Below, in pieces: positions 26,331 to 34,300 of a stretch of DNA of 45,831 bases. Position 1 is the first letter of the stretch; each line of letters opens with the position of its first letter. Source of the stretch: Chlamydiota bacterium (GTDB taxonomy: Bacteria; Chlamydiota; Chlamydiia; Chlamydiales; SLFE01); contig JAAKFL010000002.1 in the NCBI GenBank assembly GCA_011065065.1, forward strand, positions 1 through 45,831, written 5' to 3'. Under the pieces are notes generated by a model. That model ran no database searches, was not told where the DNA came from, and was given only the letters and a program-made list of their open reading frames with translations. The translations under genes were made by a program, and so were the position numbers.

Positions 26331-27712
26331 ATTCATATGTGAGCCCTCTTTCAGACCGATATGCTAGTGTTGAAATGAGAAAGATATTTTCTCCGCACTT
26401 CAAATATTCGACATGGCGAAAGCTTTGGGTAGCTTTAGCGGAGGCGGAGCAAGAACTTGGTCTACCCATAACAGATGAACAAATCCAGCAGCTGTGCGAA
26501 CAGGTTGATAACATTGATTTTGAAGCTGTTGAGAAGTACGAGTCTGAACTTCATCACGACGTGATGGCGCACATCAAAGCTTATGGGGATCTTTGCCCTC
26601 TCGCCGCACCCATCATTCATTTAGGATCGACTTCCTGTTATGTCACAGACAACACGGACTTAATTCAGATTCGTGAAGCGTACCGTCTGATTTTCCCGAA
26701 ACTTTTGAATATTATAGATCAACTAGCACAATTTGCCGATCGTTTTGCAGAGCTTCCCTGTCTTGGCTTTACCCATTTTCAACCAGCTCAACTCACGACA
26801 GTCGGAAAACGAGCTTGTATGTGGTTACAAGACCTTGTTGTCGACTTTCACGAAATGACTCACGCGGCATCACAATTAAAATTTTTGGGAGCCAAAGGGG
26901 CAACAGGAACCCAAGCTTCTTTTTACGCTTTATTTGATAATGATGTGGAAAAATTGGACCAACTTGATCATTTAATTGCCAAAAAAATGGAATTTGAAAA
27001 CCTACTCACAATAGCGGGACAGACCTATTCACGAAAGCAGGATATTCTGGCTCTATCACCATTAAGCAGTTTTGCATCCAGCGTCCACAAGTTTGCAACC
27101 GATATACGCCTCTTATCGCATTTAAAAGAGATTCAGGAGGGTTTTGGAGCGAAACAGGTTGGTTCTTCCGCGATGCCTTATAAACGCAATCCAATGCTTT
27201 CTGAAAGGCTTTGTGCGCTCTCTCGCTTTATTATTGCATCCGCAGAAAACACATACTACACATGCGCGACACAATGGTTAGAAAGAACTTTAGATGATTC
27301 AGCCAATCGTCGCCTTGTCATTCCTGAAATCTTTTTGACCACTGATGCGCTGCTGAATATTCTGCAGAAAGTGATTAGTTCCCTGACTGTAAATCCAGAG
27401 ATTATTGCCCGTCGAGTCAAAGATGAGCTGCCATTCATTGCGACGGAAAATATCATGATGGAGGCGGTCAAGAATGGGGGTAACCGGCAGAAAATGCACG
27501 AGCGGCTTCGTCAACATAGTATAGCGGTTACGAATGAAGGAAAACAGGATGAATTGCTACAAAGGTTAAGTGAAGATCCTGAATTTAATCTTCAGGATCC
27601 TGAAGCTTATACTGATCCCAGTCATTATATCGGAGCTTCATCTTATCAGGTGAAACGATTTCTTAAGGAAGAAGTGGATCCAATTCTTAAAACCCAATCC
27701 CTTACAATTTAA
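26327..27712 (+). CDS. purB: Adenylosuccinate lyase
   Basis: 461 residues. It cleaves adenylosuccinate to AMP (and SAICAR to AICAR) in purine synthesis. Family blocks: LSDRYAS at the start, HHDVMAHIKAYGD and LGSTSCYVTDNTDL near 85-110, TGTQASFYALF, and the fumarase/aspartase-superfamily signature GSSAMPYKRNPMLSERL near 285-301, with the flexible catalytic-Ser loop. The start codon overlaps the stop of the pGP6-D-like gene (ATGA), so it is translated from the thrS-parA operon. Chlamydiaceae generally lack purine synthesis, so this hints at broader nucleotide metabolism. With only purB visible, it may serve AMP formation from IMP rather than full de novo synthesis; purA is not in this window. 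Confidence 0.95.
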   Translation: MNSYVSPLSDRYASVEMRKIFSPHFKYSTWRKLWVALAEAEQELGLPITDEQIQQLCEQVDNIDFEAVEKYESELHHDVMAHIKAYGDLCPLAAPIIHLGSTSCYVTDNTDLIQIREAYRLIFPKLLNIIDQLAQFADRFAELPCLGFTHFQPAQLTTVGKRACMWLQDLVVDFHEMTHAASQLKFLGAKGATGTQASFYALFDNDVEKLDQLDHLIAKKMEFENLLTIAGQTYSRKQDILALSPLSSFASSVHKFATDIRLLSHLKEIQEGFGAKQVGSSAMPYKRNPMLSERLCALSRFIIASAENTYYTCATQWLERTLDDSANRRLVIPEIFLTTDALLNILQKVISSLTVNPEIIARRVKDELPFIATENIMMEAVKNGGNRQKMHERLRQHSIAVTNEGKQDELLQRLSEDPEFNLQDPEAYTDPSHYIGASSYQVKRFLKEEVDPILKTQSLTI

Positions 27713-27729
27713 CACATCTTTTTTACAAG

Positions 27730-27905
27730 TCGGATATAAAAAATCACCACAGAGATCACAGAGCACACAGAGTTAAGAAATTTAATAAGAAGAATTTTAC
27801 ACCATAATTTTTTCGTGAATTTTCCATGATAAATGTAAATACTTGACAAACTAAATTACTAACTCTGTGTGCTCTGTGATCTCTGTGGTGATTTTTTATA
27901 TCCGA
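27730..27905. repeat. Perfect 45-bp inverted repeat of CACAGAG words
   Basis: Arms 27730-27774 and 27861-27905 are exact reverse complements over 45 bp, separated by 86 bases of A+T-rich sequence. The arms contain ACCACAGAGATCACAGAGCA, a word family seen in many unrelated bacterial genomes. It sits between the convergent 3' ends of purB and the antiporter gene. Confidence 0.9.
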
Positions 27906-27962
27906 TTTGGAAAAAGATGCGTAGAAACGTAAGGGCTTGCCTTTGCACTCCAAAAAGTTTAT

Positions 27963-29495
27963 TTAGTAAGGCAGTAGAATCCCAAAGACATAAAAGACCC
28001 CGCCAACAATAATCGTAGGTGTGATGGCAGCTAGGAGCAAATAGAGAGGCGCTATACCATCTGGAAAATACTTTCCAAGGATAGCTTGACCCGCCGGGTT
28101 GGGAGCATTCGCAATGACCGTTAATCCACCTCCCGTCACAGCCCCTGCTACTACGGCATACTTCATCGCATCGGTAAAGCCAGGCACAAGCGTTGCCAAA
28201 TAGGTAATTTCAGCATTGTCATTAAACGCCGTAAGAATCGTCGAAATAACCATTATCATTGAACTTGATGCATCGCTTAAGATAGGACCAATCCACCAAG
28301 CTTGCAGCCCCCCATGTACAATCAGCCCCGCTAAGAAAAATCCAACGAGTATAGGTGTTTTTAAATTCAAATGAGTTTGATAAGGAAGAGTAGCCCTGTA
28401 AAAACCTAAGAAGATCAGGAACGTTCCAATGAAGATGACAGGGTAGTGAGAATGAACCACGGTCCAAGCCAAAATCACTAAATGGAATAAGCTTATCCAA
28501 AATGGAATAACATCTTCTTTTTCAGATTCTTCTGCGCTAAACGTACTCTCGGCAAATTTCTTTTTCTTTTCAAGAGCATCAAATTCTGATCGAAAGAAAG
28601 TAAAATAAACAATGTTGGAAATCAAAATTCCAATGACCGCTTTCCAGCCAAAATGTGACGCCATAAAAGCTGTATCCCAATGCCACGCCTTACTCACCAT
28701 AAGAACAGCCGGTGCTGCAAAATTCGTAAACACTCCACCAATTGAAATGTTGACAAACAGTAAACCCAATGTCGCGTAAGCCATTTTAAGACTAGGCTTT
28801 AGACGAAAAAATTGTTTTCCTAACAACATGGCGGAAATGGTCATGGCTCCTGGTTCTGTAATGAACGAACCCAAAAGTGGTCCCACAGTCAAAATAGTTA
28901 ACCACCATGCTTTAACGGACCCTCCACCAAGCCTTGAAATCGCCTTAACGCTATCCTCAGCCACTTTGAATATGGGTTTTGTCTGCGCTAATGCCATAAT
29001 CACCACGACAAATATAGGCTCGGTGTACGAACGATTATTGAGGTAATGCAAAGCGGTGCTCCAATCATAAACAAAAGACATTATGACCATCAAAGGAATC
29101 ACCCAAATTCCAAAAACCACCTCTACTTCGCTCATAAAATGGAGAATTTCCGATCCAAAAGTTTCGCGCCGGACTCCGGTTTTTCTTGCATTTAGTTCTA
29201 TCAGCCAATGAGATAACACAGCAAGTTTATGGGAAAAGAAAGTATGCGTGACAGCCATTAAAAAAAGCCCGAGGGCAAGGATATTAAATGGCTGAACCTT
29301 AACACGATAAACAAGTTTATTCCAAACTCCTTCAATTTGCTGATCGTCATACCCATCCGCAGTTAAAATCAACTCATACCTTGGCTTTTCCAGTCCTGTG
29401 TCTCTCGCTACAAAATAGAGCATTTCTGTGATTGCCAGAACAAAAACGATGTACATGAGAAGTAGATAGATGGGAGTTTTTTTAACGTTTTGCAT
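27963..29495 (-). CDS. Putative Na+/H+ antiporter (DUF1504 family)
   Basis: 510 residues with about eleven to twelve hydrophobic segments, so an inner-membrane transporter. Family-like stretches are SEVEVVFGIWVIPL, SYTEPIFVVVIMALAQTKP, LTVGPLLGSFITEPGAMTI, FNDNAEITYLATLVP and VTGGGLTVIANAPNPAGQAIL. These suggest the ion-transporter superfamily, and specifically the putative Na+/H+ antiporter family found in chlamydiae (from memory). Expected role: sodium/proton exchange for pH and ion homeostasis, useful in an endosomal parasite. The first 110 residues hold two helices and a charged loop, longer than the conserved core. Its promoter should lie in 29496-29592, shared divergently with tatA. Confidence 0.85.
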   Translation of the reverse strand: MQNVKKTPIYLLLMYIVFVLAITEMLYFVARDTGLEKPRYELILTADGYDDQQIEGVWNKLVYRVKVQPFNILALGLFLMAVTHTFFSHKLAVLSHWLIELNARKTGVRRETFGSEILHFMSEVEVVFGIWVIPLMVIMSFVYDWSTALHYLNNRSYTEPIFVVVIMALAQTKPIFKVAEDSVKAISRLGGGSVKAWWLTILTVGPLLGSFITEPGAMTISAMLLGKQFFRLKPSLKMAYATLGLLFVNISIGGVFTNFAAPAVLMVSKAWHWDTAFMASHFGWKAVIGILISNIVYFTFFRSEFDALEKKKKFAESTFSAEESEKEDVIPFWISLFHLVILAWTVVHSHYPVIFIGTFLIFLGFYRATLPYQTHLNLKTPILVGFFLAGLIVHGGLQAWWIGPILSDASSSMIMVISTILTAFNDNAEITYLATLVPGFTDAMKYAVVAGAVTGGGLTVIANAPNPAGQAILGKYFPDGIAPLYLLLAAITPTIIVGGVFYVFGILLPY

Positions 29496-29592
29496 TCATG
29501 ACCCCAAGCATTTATTGAGCTTAATTCCTAAAGACACTATTTTATAACTTGTATGTTAAATAAACACCACTAATTTGACTAAAGGATTTATT

Positions 29593-29754
29593 ATGATTGG
29601 TACCGGTGAAATTATTGTGATTCTTTGTGTTGTATTACTTTTGTTTGGCGGCAAAAAACTTCCTGAGTTTGCCAAAAGCCTAGGAAAAGGAATCCGTGAA
29701 TTTAAAAAAGCTTGTCAAGGTACAGACGAAGACCCTAAAGACTCATCAGAATGA
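29593..29754 (+). CDS. tatA: Twin-arginine translocase pore subunit TatA
   Basis: 53 residues, below common ORF cut-offs. [20 protein letters not shown] is the single N-terminal membrane helix. It is followed by the Tat hinge and amphipathic helix [20 protein letters not shown], then a short acidic tail ([10 protein letters not shown]). The [10 protein letters not shown] pattern is diagnostic of TatA/B. AAAGGA stands seven bases before the ATG. The stop overlaps the tatC start by ATGA, so the two are translationally coupled. No TatB-like gene is adjacent, so this looks like a minimal TatAC system. It moves folded proteins across the inner membrane. Confidence 0.95.
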   Translation: MIGTGEIIVILCVVLLLFGGKKLPEFAKSLGKGIREFKKACQGTDEDPKDSSE

Positions 29755-30677
29755 ACACACACAACTTGTCTCCCGAATTCTGGGACCATGTTGAAGAACT
29801 GCGAAAAACGATCATCCGTTGCTTCATTACCATTGCGTTAGCAACAGCTCTCTGTTTCAGCTGTTTTTCCTGGCTTTACCCAGTGATCACGCACCCTCTC
29901 AACACAAAAAAGCAAGTCCAGAAAACTGTCATTTCAACCGAAAGACACTCAAACCCCAACCCCTATTCGATCACGATCCCTGCGCCTCCTCATTCCATCA
30001 CTTTTTTTTCTGATTCAGCTTACATGACGAAAGACAATCGGATTTCATTGCCTCCCAATGGATATATTGACATAGAAATGATAAATAACCCTCACTCCCT
30101 TGTGATTTTGGGTCCGTTAGAAGGAATCACGACCTCGTTAAAAATTAGCCTTTGGTTGGGACTTGTTATTTCTTTTCCGTTTTGGGGATTTTTCATGATG
30201 CAGTTCCTCCTCCCGGCCCTGAAAAACCACGAGAAAAATTTTATTTGTCCTTTTGCTTTCTGTTCGCTTTTATTCGTTTTTTTAGGAGGATTTATTGCCT
30301 TCACCTTTTTCATCCCGTTTACCAATGAAATTTTGCAGAATTTTAATCAAAAACTGGGAATTAACTTGTGGTCGATTTCCCATTATCTCAATTACACATT
30401 GATCATGTCGCTCTCCACAATTATTGCTTCAGAACTAGTTCTCGTGCTGTTTTTCTTAGTACATTACGGAAAAATTAATGATAAAAAAATGAGAAAATGG
30501 CGCCCAGGAGTTCTTCTGGGGATCTTTGTACTCAGCGCCATCCTGACTCCGCCAGATATATTGACACAGATTATCCTAGCACTCCCCATGGCTGGAATCT
30601 ATGAATTAGCAATTCTTTATGCCAAAATCAAAAGAAGTCAAAACCGTTTAAACCAGTATCTCATCGAGAATTTTTGA
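29751..30677 (+). CDS. tatC: Twin-arginine translocase receptor subunit TatC
   Basis: 308 residues, longer than the usual 240-260. The N-terminal signature is [13 protein letters not shown] at residues 10-22, and the second helix follows the conserved [12 protein letters not shown] at 120-131, with the functional Glu and the following [16 protein letters not shown]. Six transmembrane segments can be traced. The excess length lies in the first periplasmic loop (about 46-117), rich in Pro, Ser and Thr. It binds twin-arginine signal peptides and assembles with TatA. The last 30 bases overlap, tail to tail, the end of the OPR-RAP gene on the other strand. No Tat substrate was seen in this window. 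Confidence 0.93.
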   Translation: MNTHNLSPEFWDHVEELRKTIIRCFITIALATALCFSCFSWLYPVITHPLNTKKQVQKTVISTERHSNPNPYSITIPAPPHSITFFSDSAYMTKDNRISLPPNGYIDIEMINNPHSLVILGPLEGITTSLKISLWLGLVISFPFWGFFMMQFLLPALKNHEKNFICPFAFCSLLFVFLGGFIAFTFFIPFTNEILQNFNQKLGINLWSISHYLNYTLIMSLSTIIASELVLVLFFLVHYGKINDKKMRKWRPGVLLGIFVLSAILTPPDILTQIILALPMAGIYELAILYAKIKRSQNRLNQYLIENF

Positions 30678-32060
30678 CCTTCTTTCATGCCAGTCGGATA
30701 CTTTTATCCGCTTCAATTTAAAGCCCAACTTCTTGGCAATAAGGTTTTTGATCAAAGAGCTTCCCAAATAATGACCACTGCTGGAAAAGTGTGAGGGGCC
30801 ATCAACTTCGATTAATAGATTGTAATCTTTTAAATAAATATCGAAAAACAACCCTTCAACAAAATACTCATTATCTACACAGAATCCATTTGATTTAAGA
30901 CACTTCGAAATTTTTTGGTGTGTTCTACTTGATTCTGGAGATTCGCTTGTAGCTAATTTTTTTAAGATTTTAGTCTTATTCGGATAGTCATCTGAACCTC
31001 TTAGAACAAGCATTACCTGATGATATTGTTGTACATATTCAATCTTATCTAAAGATTCTGAACCTGCAATCATCTTATCAAATAAAGTTTTAGGTAAATT
31101 TAATCCAAAAACCGCAAAAGCCCAAGCTATATTCGCAATATCTTGGCTGTTGAAACCCCTGACCTTATCGCGCCCTTCGCAACTAAGAGCTGTCATAAGC
31201 CTTTCGTCATGAATCCCAAGGGTCGCAAAAGCCAAAGCTGTAATCGCAATCCCTTGGCTGTTGAAACCCCTGACCTTATGGCGCGCTTCGCAACTAAGAG
31301 CTGTCATAAGCTCTTCGTCATGAATCCCAAGTGTCGCAAAAGCCCAAGCTGTATTTGCAATATTTTGACTGTTGAAACCCCTGACCTTATGGTGCGCTTC
31401 ACCGCTAAGAGCTGTCATAAGCCTTTCGTCATGAATCCCAAGTGTCGCAAAAGCCAAAGCTGTACTCGCAATCCCTTGGCTGTTGAAACCCCTGATCTTA
31501 CGGCGCGCTTCACTGCTAAGAGCTGTCATAAGTTCTTTGTCATGAATCCCAAGTCTCGCAAAAGCCAAAGCTGTACTTGCTATGTTTCGACTTTCAAAGT
31601 CATTAATTTTTTCAATAGTTAAATCTCGAACAAATTGAAAAACTTTATGACTTTGAAGGTTTCGAAAATCTCCTCTTTGTTTGGCTAATTTGTGAAAAAA
31701 AGTCGAACAATTAATAAAATCAAAATTTTTGTGATGGTTACTGGCAACATTCAAAATTTCATTTACTGAATTGGCTTTTGTTATTTTTGAATTGATTTGC
31801 CTTGGATTTAATCGGTATTCTGTTTTTCTTTTATTTTTAGTTCTATCGATATTATGACATCTTGTTTGAATCGAAGAATCCTTACGATGAAATTCTTCCA
31901 CTTTCGATCTTGATCTTTGCCAAGGTTCTCTTCCTGATGATTCTTTCTTTTTGGCAGTATAATTTCTTCCTTGAAAGTCACGCCCCTGATATGAACGATC
32001 TCTGAATCTCTCTTCTCTTGAAAAACCTTTTATATTTGAATTAAAATAATATGGTTCCAT
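30648..32060 (-). CDS. Octotricopeptide-like repeat protein with C-terminal RAP domain
   Basis: 470 residues. The N-terminal 60 are basic and aromatic (SREERFRDRSYQGRDFQGRN). Residues 155-339 are five tandem 37-residue repeats of the pattern FNSQ-IA-TALAFATLGIHDE with LMTALS. They belong to the alpha-solenoid type seen in OPR/FASTK-like RNA-binding proteins of algae, apicomplexans and mitochondria. Residues about 413-468 are a RAP domain: LLIEVDGPSHF, then a Leu/Lys helix (IKNLIAKKLGFKLKRI), then [13 protein letters not shown] has a restriction-endonuclease-like fold linked to RNA processing. I infer RNA binding, either in the bacterium or in a host organelle after secretion; no signal peptide is visible. 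Repeats 2-4 are nearly identical in DNA, showing recent expansion. The fifth is degenerate. Confidence 0.85.
   Translation of the reverse strand: MEPYYFNSNIKGFSREERFRDRSYQGRDFQGRNYTAKKKESSGREPWQRSRSKVEEFHRKDSSIQTRCHNIDRTKNKRKTEYRLNPRQINSKITKANSVNEILNVASNHHKNFDFINCSTFFHKLAKQRGDFRNLQSHKVFQFVRDLTIEKINDFESRNIASTALAFARLGIHDKELMTALSSEARRKIRGFNSQGIASTALAFATLGIHDERLMTALSGEAHHKVRGFNSQNIANTAWAFATLGIHDEELMTALSCEARHKVRGFNSQGIAITALAFATLGIHDERLMTALSCEGRDKVRGFNSQDIANIAWAFAVFGLNLPKTLFDKMIAGSESLDKIEYVQQYHQVMLVLRGSDDYPNKTKILKKLATSESPESSRTHQKISKCLKSNGFCVDNEYFVEGLFFDIYLKDYNLLIEVDGPSHFSSSGHYLGSSLIKNLIAKKLGFKLKRIKVSDWHERRSKILDEILV
31044..31598 (-). repeat. Five tandem 111-bp coding repeats in the RAP-domain gene
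   Basis: Units of 111 bp (37 codons) begin at the codons for FESRN, FNSQG, FNSQN, FNSQG and FNSQD. On the + strand each reads TTGAAACCCCTGA and then CTTTCGTCATGAATCCCAAG or CTCTTCGTCATGAATCCC. The middle units differ at few positions, while the first and last have drifted. Confidence 0.9.
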
Positions 32061-32213
32061 AAAACATCCTCAATAACTTTAATTATGAATTAACAAAAAC
32101 AAATAATATCATAAAAAAAATGAAACAACAATAAAAATATTTTTTTATTATTCTAAAAGAAAAGTTAAATACGAGGTGGTTGGCGTTTAAACAGTGGCCT
32201 CGGGAAAAAACCA

Positions 32214-32290
32214 CATCTTGTCCATCCTTACAATCCTTTTATCCTGTTTTTTTAGCACAGGATAAAAGGATTGTAAGGATGGACAGGATG
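32214..32290. repeat. CAGGAT/ATCCTG hairpin
   Basis: Arms 32214-32247 and 32257-32290 (34 bp) are inverted copies with one mismatch and a 9-base loop (TTTTTTAGC). It lies upstream of the RAP gene and downstream of the 133-residue gene, both on the minus strand. Confidence 0.88.
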
Positions 32291-32356
32291 TTTTTTTAAA
32301 TAGTTTATAATAAATGACTTATAATTTTGTTATTTAGGAGATAGACACTTTGGTTT

Positions 32357-32758
32357 TTAATTTCTCCTCACATGAATGAGTTCCCTCTTATCAAAGTCAT
32401 CCAAATAGTAGCGCCACTCTTCAGCATCCCAGCTAAATTGTTCTACAAGATCCTTAAACCTTTGATAATCAATATCATGCATAATTCCGACGTAATTCAA
32501 AACCAACTGGAATTTCTTTTCGTCAACGCTCACAAATGTGGCAATTTTTGAATGAGGTACAGGAGAAGGTGCTTTCAAACACTCTCGAATACTGTCTGGA
32601 ATATAGTTATTTCCTTCATAAATCGCTGTCGTTAACCACAGTTTAGAGCTATCTAAACATGCTTTAGCAGTAATTAAAGAACCCAGAACACGCACATGCG
32701 CAACCCCATGCTCTTTTAATTCGTCTAAAACTGTCTTTATTTTGTTTTCAGCAACCAT
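32357..32758 (-). CDS. Hypothetical 133-residue protein
   Basis: I do not recognise this family. It is soluble-looking and acidic towards the C-terminus (VEQFSWDAEEWRYYLDDFDK), with no signal peptide or membrane segment. GGAG seven bases before the ATG at 32758 supports a real gene, as does the compact fit between the CAGGAT hairpin and ung. The sequence looks folded (mixed hydrophobic pattern: HVRVLGSLITAKACL, KFQLVLNYVGIMHDI) rather than random. It may be cotranscribed with ung, which ends about 95 bases upstream of the start. Confidence 0.6.
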   Translation of the reverse strand: MVAENKIKTVLDELKEHGVAHVRVLGSLITAKACLDSSKLWLTTAIYEGNNYIPDSIRECLKAPSPVPHSKIATFVSVDEKKFQLVLNYVGIMHDIDYQRFKDLVEQFSWDAEEWRYYLDDFDKRELIHVRRN

Positions 32759-32852
32759 GATTAAACTCCATTAGCACCTTAACTTTATTATAATATAAAA
32801 TCATAAATAAAACAATTACAATGACTTAAGCTATAGCTTGTAAACTACAGAA

Positions 32853-33539
32853 TTAAAAGCTAATTGTGTGCCAATTAATCGGAGTTCTCTCATATTTTTC
32901 GAGAAATTGATTGGCTTTTGAAAAGTGTTTGCATCCAAAAAAACCATTATAAGCAGAAAAGGGTGAGGGGTGAGCGGCTTTGAGTATCAGATGCTTTTGT
33001 TGATTAAGATGTCGTCCTTTTTCTTGGGCATACTTGCCCCAAAGAAGAAAAACACAGGGTTTTTCATTCTCATTTATTTTCATCAAAACAGCATCTGTAA
33101 ATTGTTCCCATCCTTTCTTTTGGTGAGATGCTGGTTGTCCTTTGCGGACAGTGAGAATGGAATTTAATAAGAGGACGCCTTGATCGGCCCATGAGATTAA
33201 GTCCCCATGTTTGGCGTTAAAACCGCCTATATCGGCCTCTATTTCCTTAAAAATGTTTTTTAAGGACGGAGGTAAGGGGACACCTTTTGGGACGCTAAAA
33301 CTCAATCCATGCGCTTGTCCAATTCCATGATACGGATCTTGTCCCACGATGACGACTTTCACTTTATTAAAAGGAGTATGTTGAAAAGCGTTAAAAATGA
33401 GTTCTTTAGGAGGATAGAATTCGAACCCGTTAACCTCTTCGGATTCAAGGGATTTTTTTAGGTTGGAAATATAAGATTTACAAAGCTCGTCTTTAAGTGC
33501 CAGTTGCCAGGAAGATTCCAGTTTAATAGTAATGGGCAT
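32853..33539 (-). CDS. ung: Uracil-DNA glycosylase
   Basis: 228 residues from the ATG at 33539, which has AAAGGAG five bases before it; the longer in-frame start at 33566 adds nine residues and lacks such a site. It removes uracil from DNA. Family-1 motifs are GQDPYHGIGQAHGLSFS, with the catalytic Asp, VLLLNSILTV, and HPSPFSAYNGFFGCKHFSKAN-type motif B with the catalytic His. Length equals E. coli Ung. It heads a minus-strand unit that starts at the edge of the A+T-rich region proposed here as an origin candidate. Confidence 0.96.
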   Translation of the reverse strand: MPITIKLESSWQLALKDELCKSYISNLKKSLESEEVNGFEFYPPKELIFNAFQHTPFNKVKVVIVGQDPYHGIGQAHGLSFSVPKGVPLPPSLKNIFKEIEADIGGFNAKHGDLISWADQGVLLLNSILTVRKGQPASHQKKGWEQFTDAVLMKINENEKPCVFLLWGKYAQEKGRHLNQQKHLILKAAHPSPFSAYNGFFGCKHFSKANQFLEKYERTPINWHTISF

Positions 33540-33775
33540 TTTTACTCCTTTATTAGACTTTTCCACACAGGTTGAAGAAGAGAAAAGAATATATATCTTT
33601 CTTCTTCTTCTTCAGGTGCTGTGGGAATGTTTACAATTCTATCGATTTCTCTATATAAAAACCTAGAAATTTCAATGTTCACAACTTTGTTTATAAATGG
33701 TGGTTCATAAACAGAGTATGGAATTCATCATCAGTCATGGACAATTTATCGACATGATTTAACAGGTTTTCAACA

Positions 33776-33805
33776 TTGACACAAAGAACCCATACCATAT
33801 ATGAT
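33776..33805 (+). promoter_or_regulatory. Near-consensus promoter of the 84-residue gene and tRNA
   Basis: TTGACA (33776-33781), 18-base spacer, TATGAT (33800-33805). The ATG of the small gene follows at 33845, with GGGGGTG as ribosome-binding site. The same transcript could run on into tRNA-Pro at 34154. Confidence 0.75.
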
Positions 33806-33844
33806 CAACACATCCAAATGAATCTACAGACGTGGGGGTGAAAT

Positions 33845-34099
33845 ATGAACAACTTAGCAGAAAACAATCTCGTTCGATTTATCAATATATCAAAGAAAAA
33901 AGACGGAATCTTTGCGAACTATAGGGTCACCGGAATCAATAGCGGTGTCATTTTCAAATCAACAATATCAGTTGATTTGGATGCTGCGGATGTTGATTTG
34001 TCAGATCCGGTTGAAGTTATTATTGAAAAATGTGCAGAAATGGCTGTTGAAAAGGTTAAAAAATCAGAAATCAAGTTTGAAGGGCTTGCAGCAGTTTAA
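33845..34099 (+). CDS. Small hypothetical protein, 84 residues
   Basis: I do not recognise this protein. It starts MNNLAENNLVRFINISKKKD and continues as a compact, mixed-polarity sequence with an acidic middle (VDLDAADVDLSDPVEVIIE) and a final Lys-rich helix (KCAEMAVEKVKKSEIKF). There is no signal peptide or membrane segment. A strong promoter (33776-33805) and a GGGGGTG site before the ATG argue that it is real and well expressed. An overlapping frame of similar size (33912-34163) has no such start signals. It lies upstream of tRNA-Pro, within the origin-candidate region, so a DNA-related role is conceivable but unsupported. Confidence 0.65.
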   Translation: MNNLAENNLVRFINISKKKDGIFANYRVTGINSGVIFKSTISVDLDAADVDLSDPVEVIIEKCAEMAVEKVKKSEIKFEGLAAV

Positions 34100-34153
34100 A
34101 CCCAAGTATCCACCTAATGATTCATTCATAGGCAGATATTTGGGTTTTCATCT

Positions 34154-34228
34154 CTGGGTGTAGCGCAGCTTGGCCAGCGCACTTGCATGGGGTGCAAGGG
34201 GTCGGAGGTTCGAATCCTCTCACCCAGA
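34154..34228 (+). tRNA. tRNA-Pro (anticodon GGG)
   Basis: 75 nt with full cloverleaf. Acceptor CTGGGTG/CACCCAG; D stem GCGC/GCGC; anticodon stem CTTGC/GCAAG with loop ATGGGGT, anticodon GGG (34-36); T arm GGAGG-TTCGAAT-CCTCT; discriminator A. The CCA end is not encoded (ATTC follows). GGG reads CCC and CCU proline codons. A CTTTTTG tract follows. Confidence 0.95.
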
Positions 34229-34276
34229 TTCTTTTTGTTGATAACTTTAAGTCATAATGTTGATAACTATGCACTT

Positions 34277-34300
34277 GTTCATAAAGTGCACTTTATGGAC
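34277..34300. promoter_or_regulatory. 24-bp near-perfect palindrome
   Basis: GTTCATAAAGTGCACTTTAT followed by GGAC reads the same on both strands except for one symmetric pair (T/G). Each half holds a DnaA-box-like word (TTATGAACA, TTATGGACA). It could be an operator for the gene at 34476 or part of an origin. Confidence 0.55.

Noticed and set aside
31044..31598. Regularly spaced repeats that could suggest a CRISPR array
   Set aside because: The 111-bp units are contiguous, keep one reading frame and have no unique spacers; they encode protein repeats.
31143..31622. 159-codon open frame on the + strand with repeated MNPKCRKSQSC-like units
   Set aside because: It is the antisense reading of the RAP gene's tandem repeats; the minus-strand frame encodes a recognisable domain and runs far longer.
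33912..34163. 83-codon frame overlapping the small gene before tRNA-Pro
   Set aside because: Lacks a ribosome-binding site and runs into the tRNA gene; the other frame has a strong promoter and GGGGGTG site.
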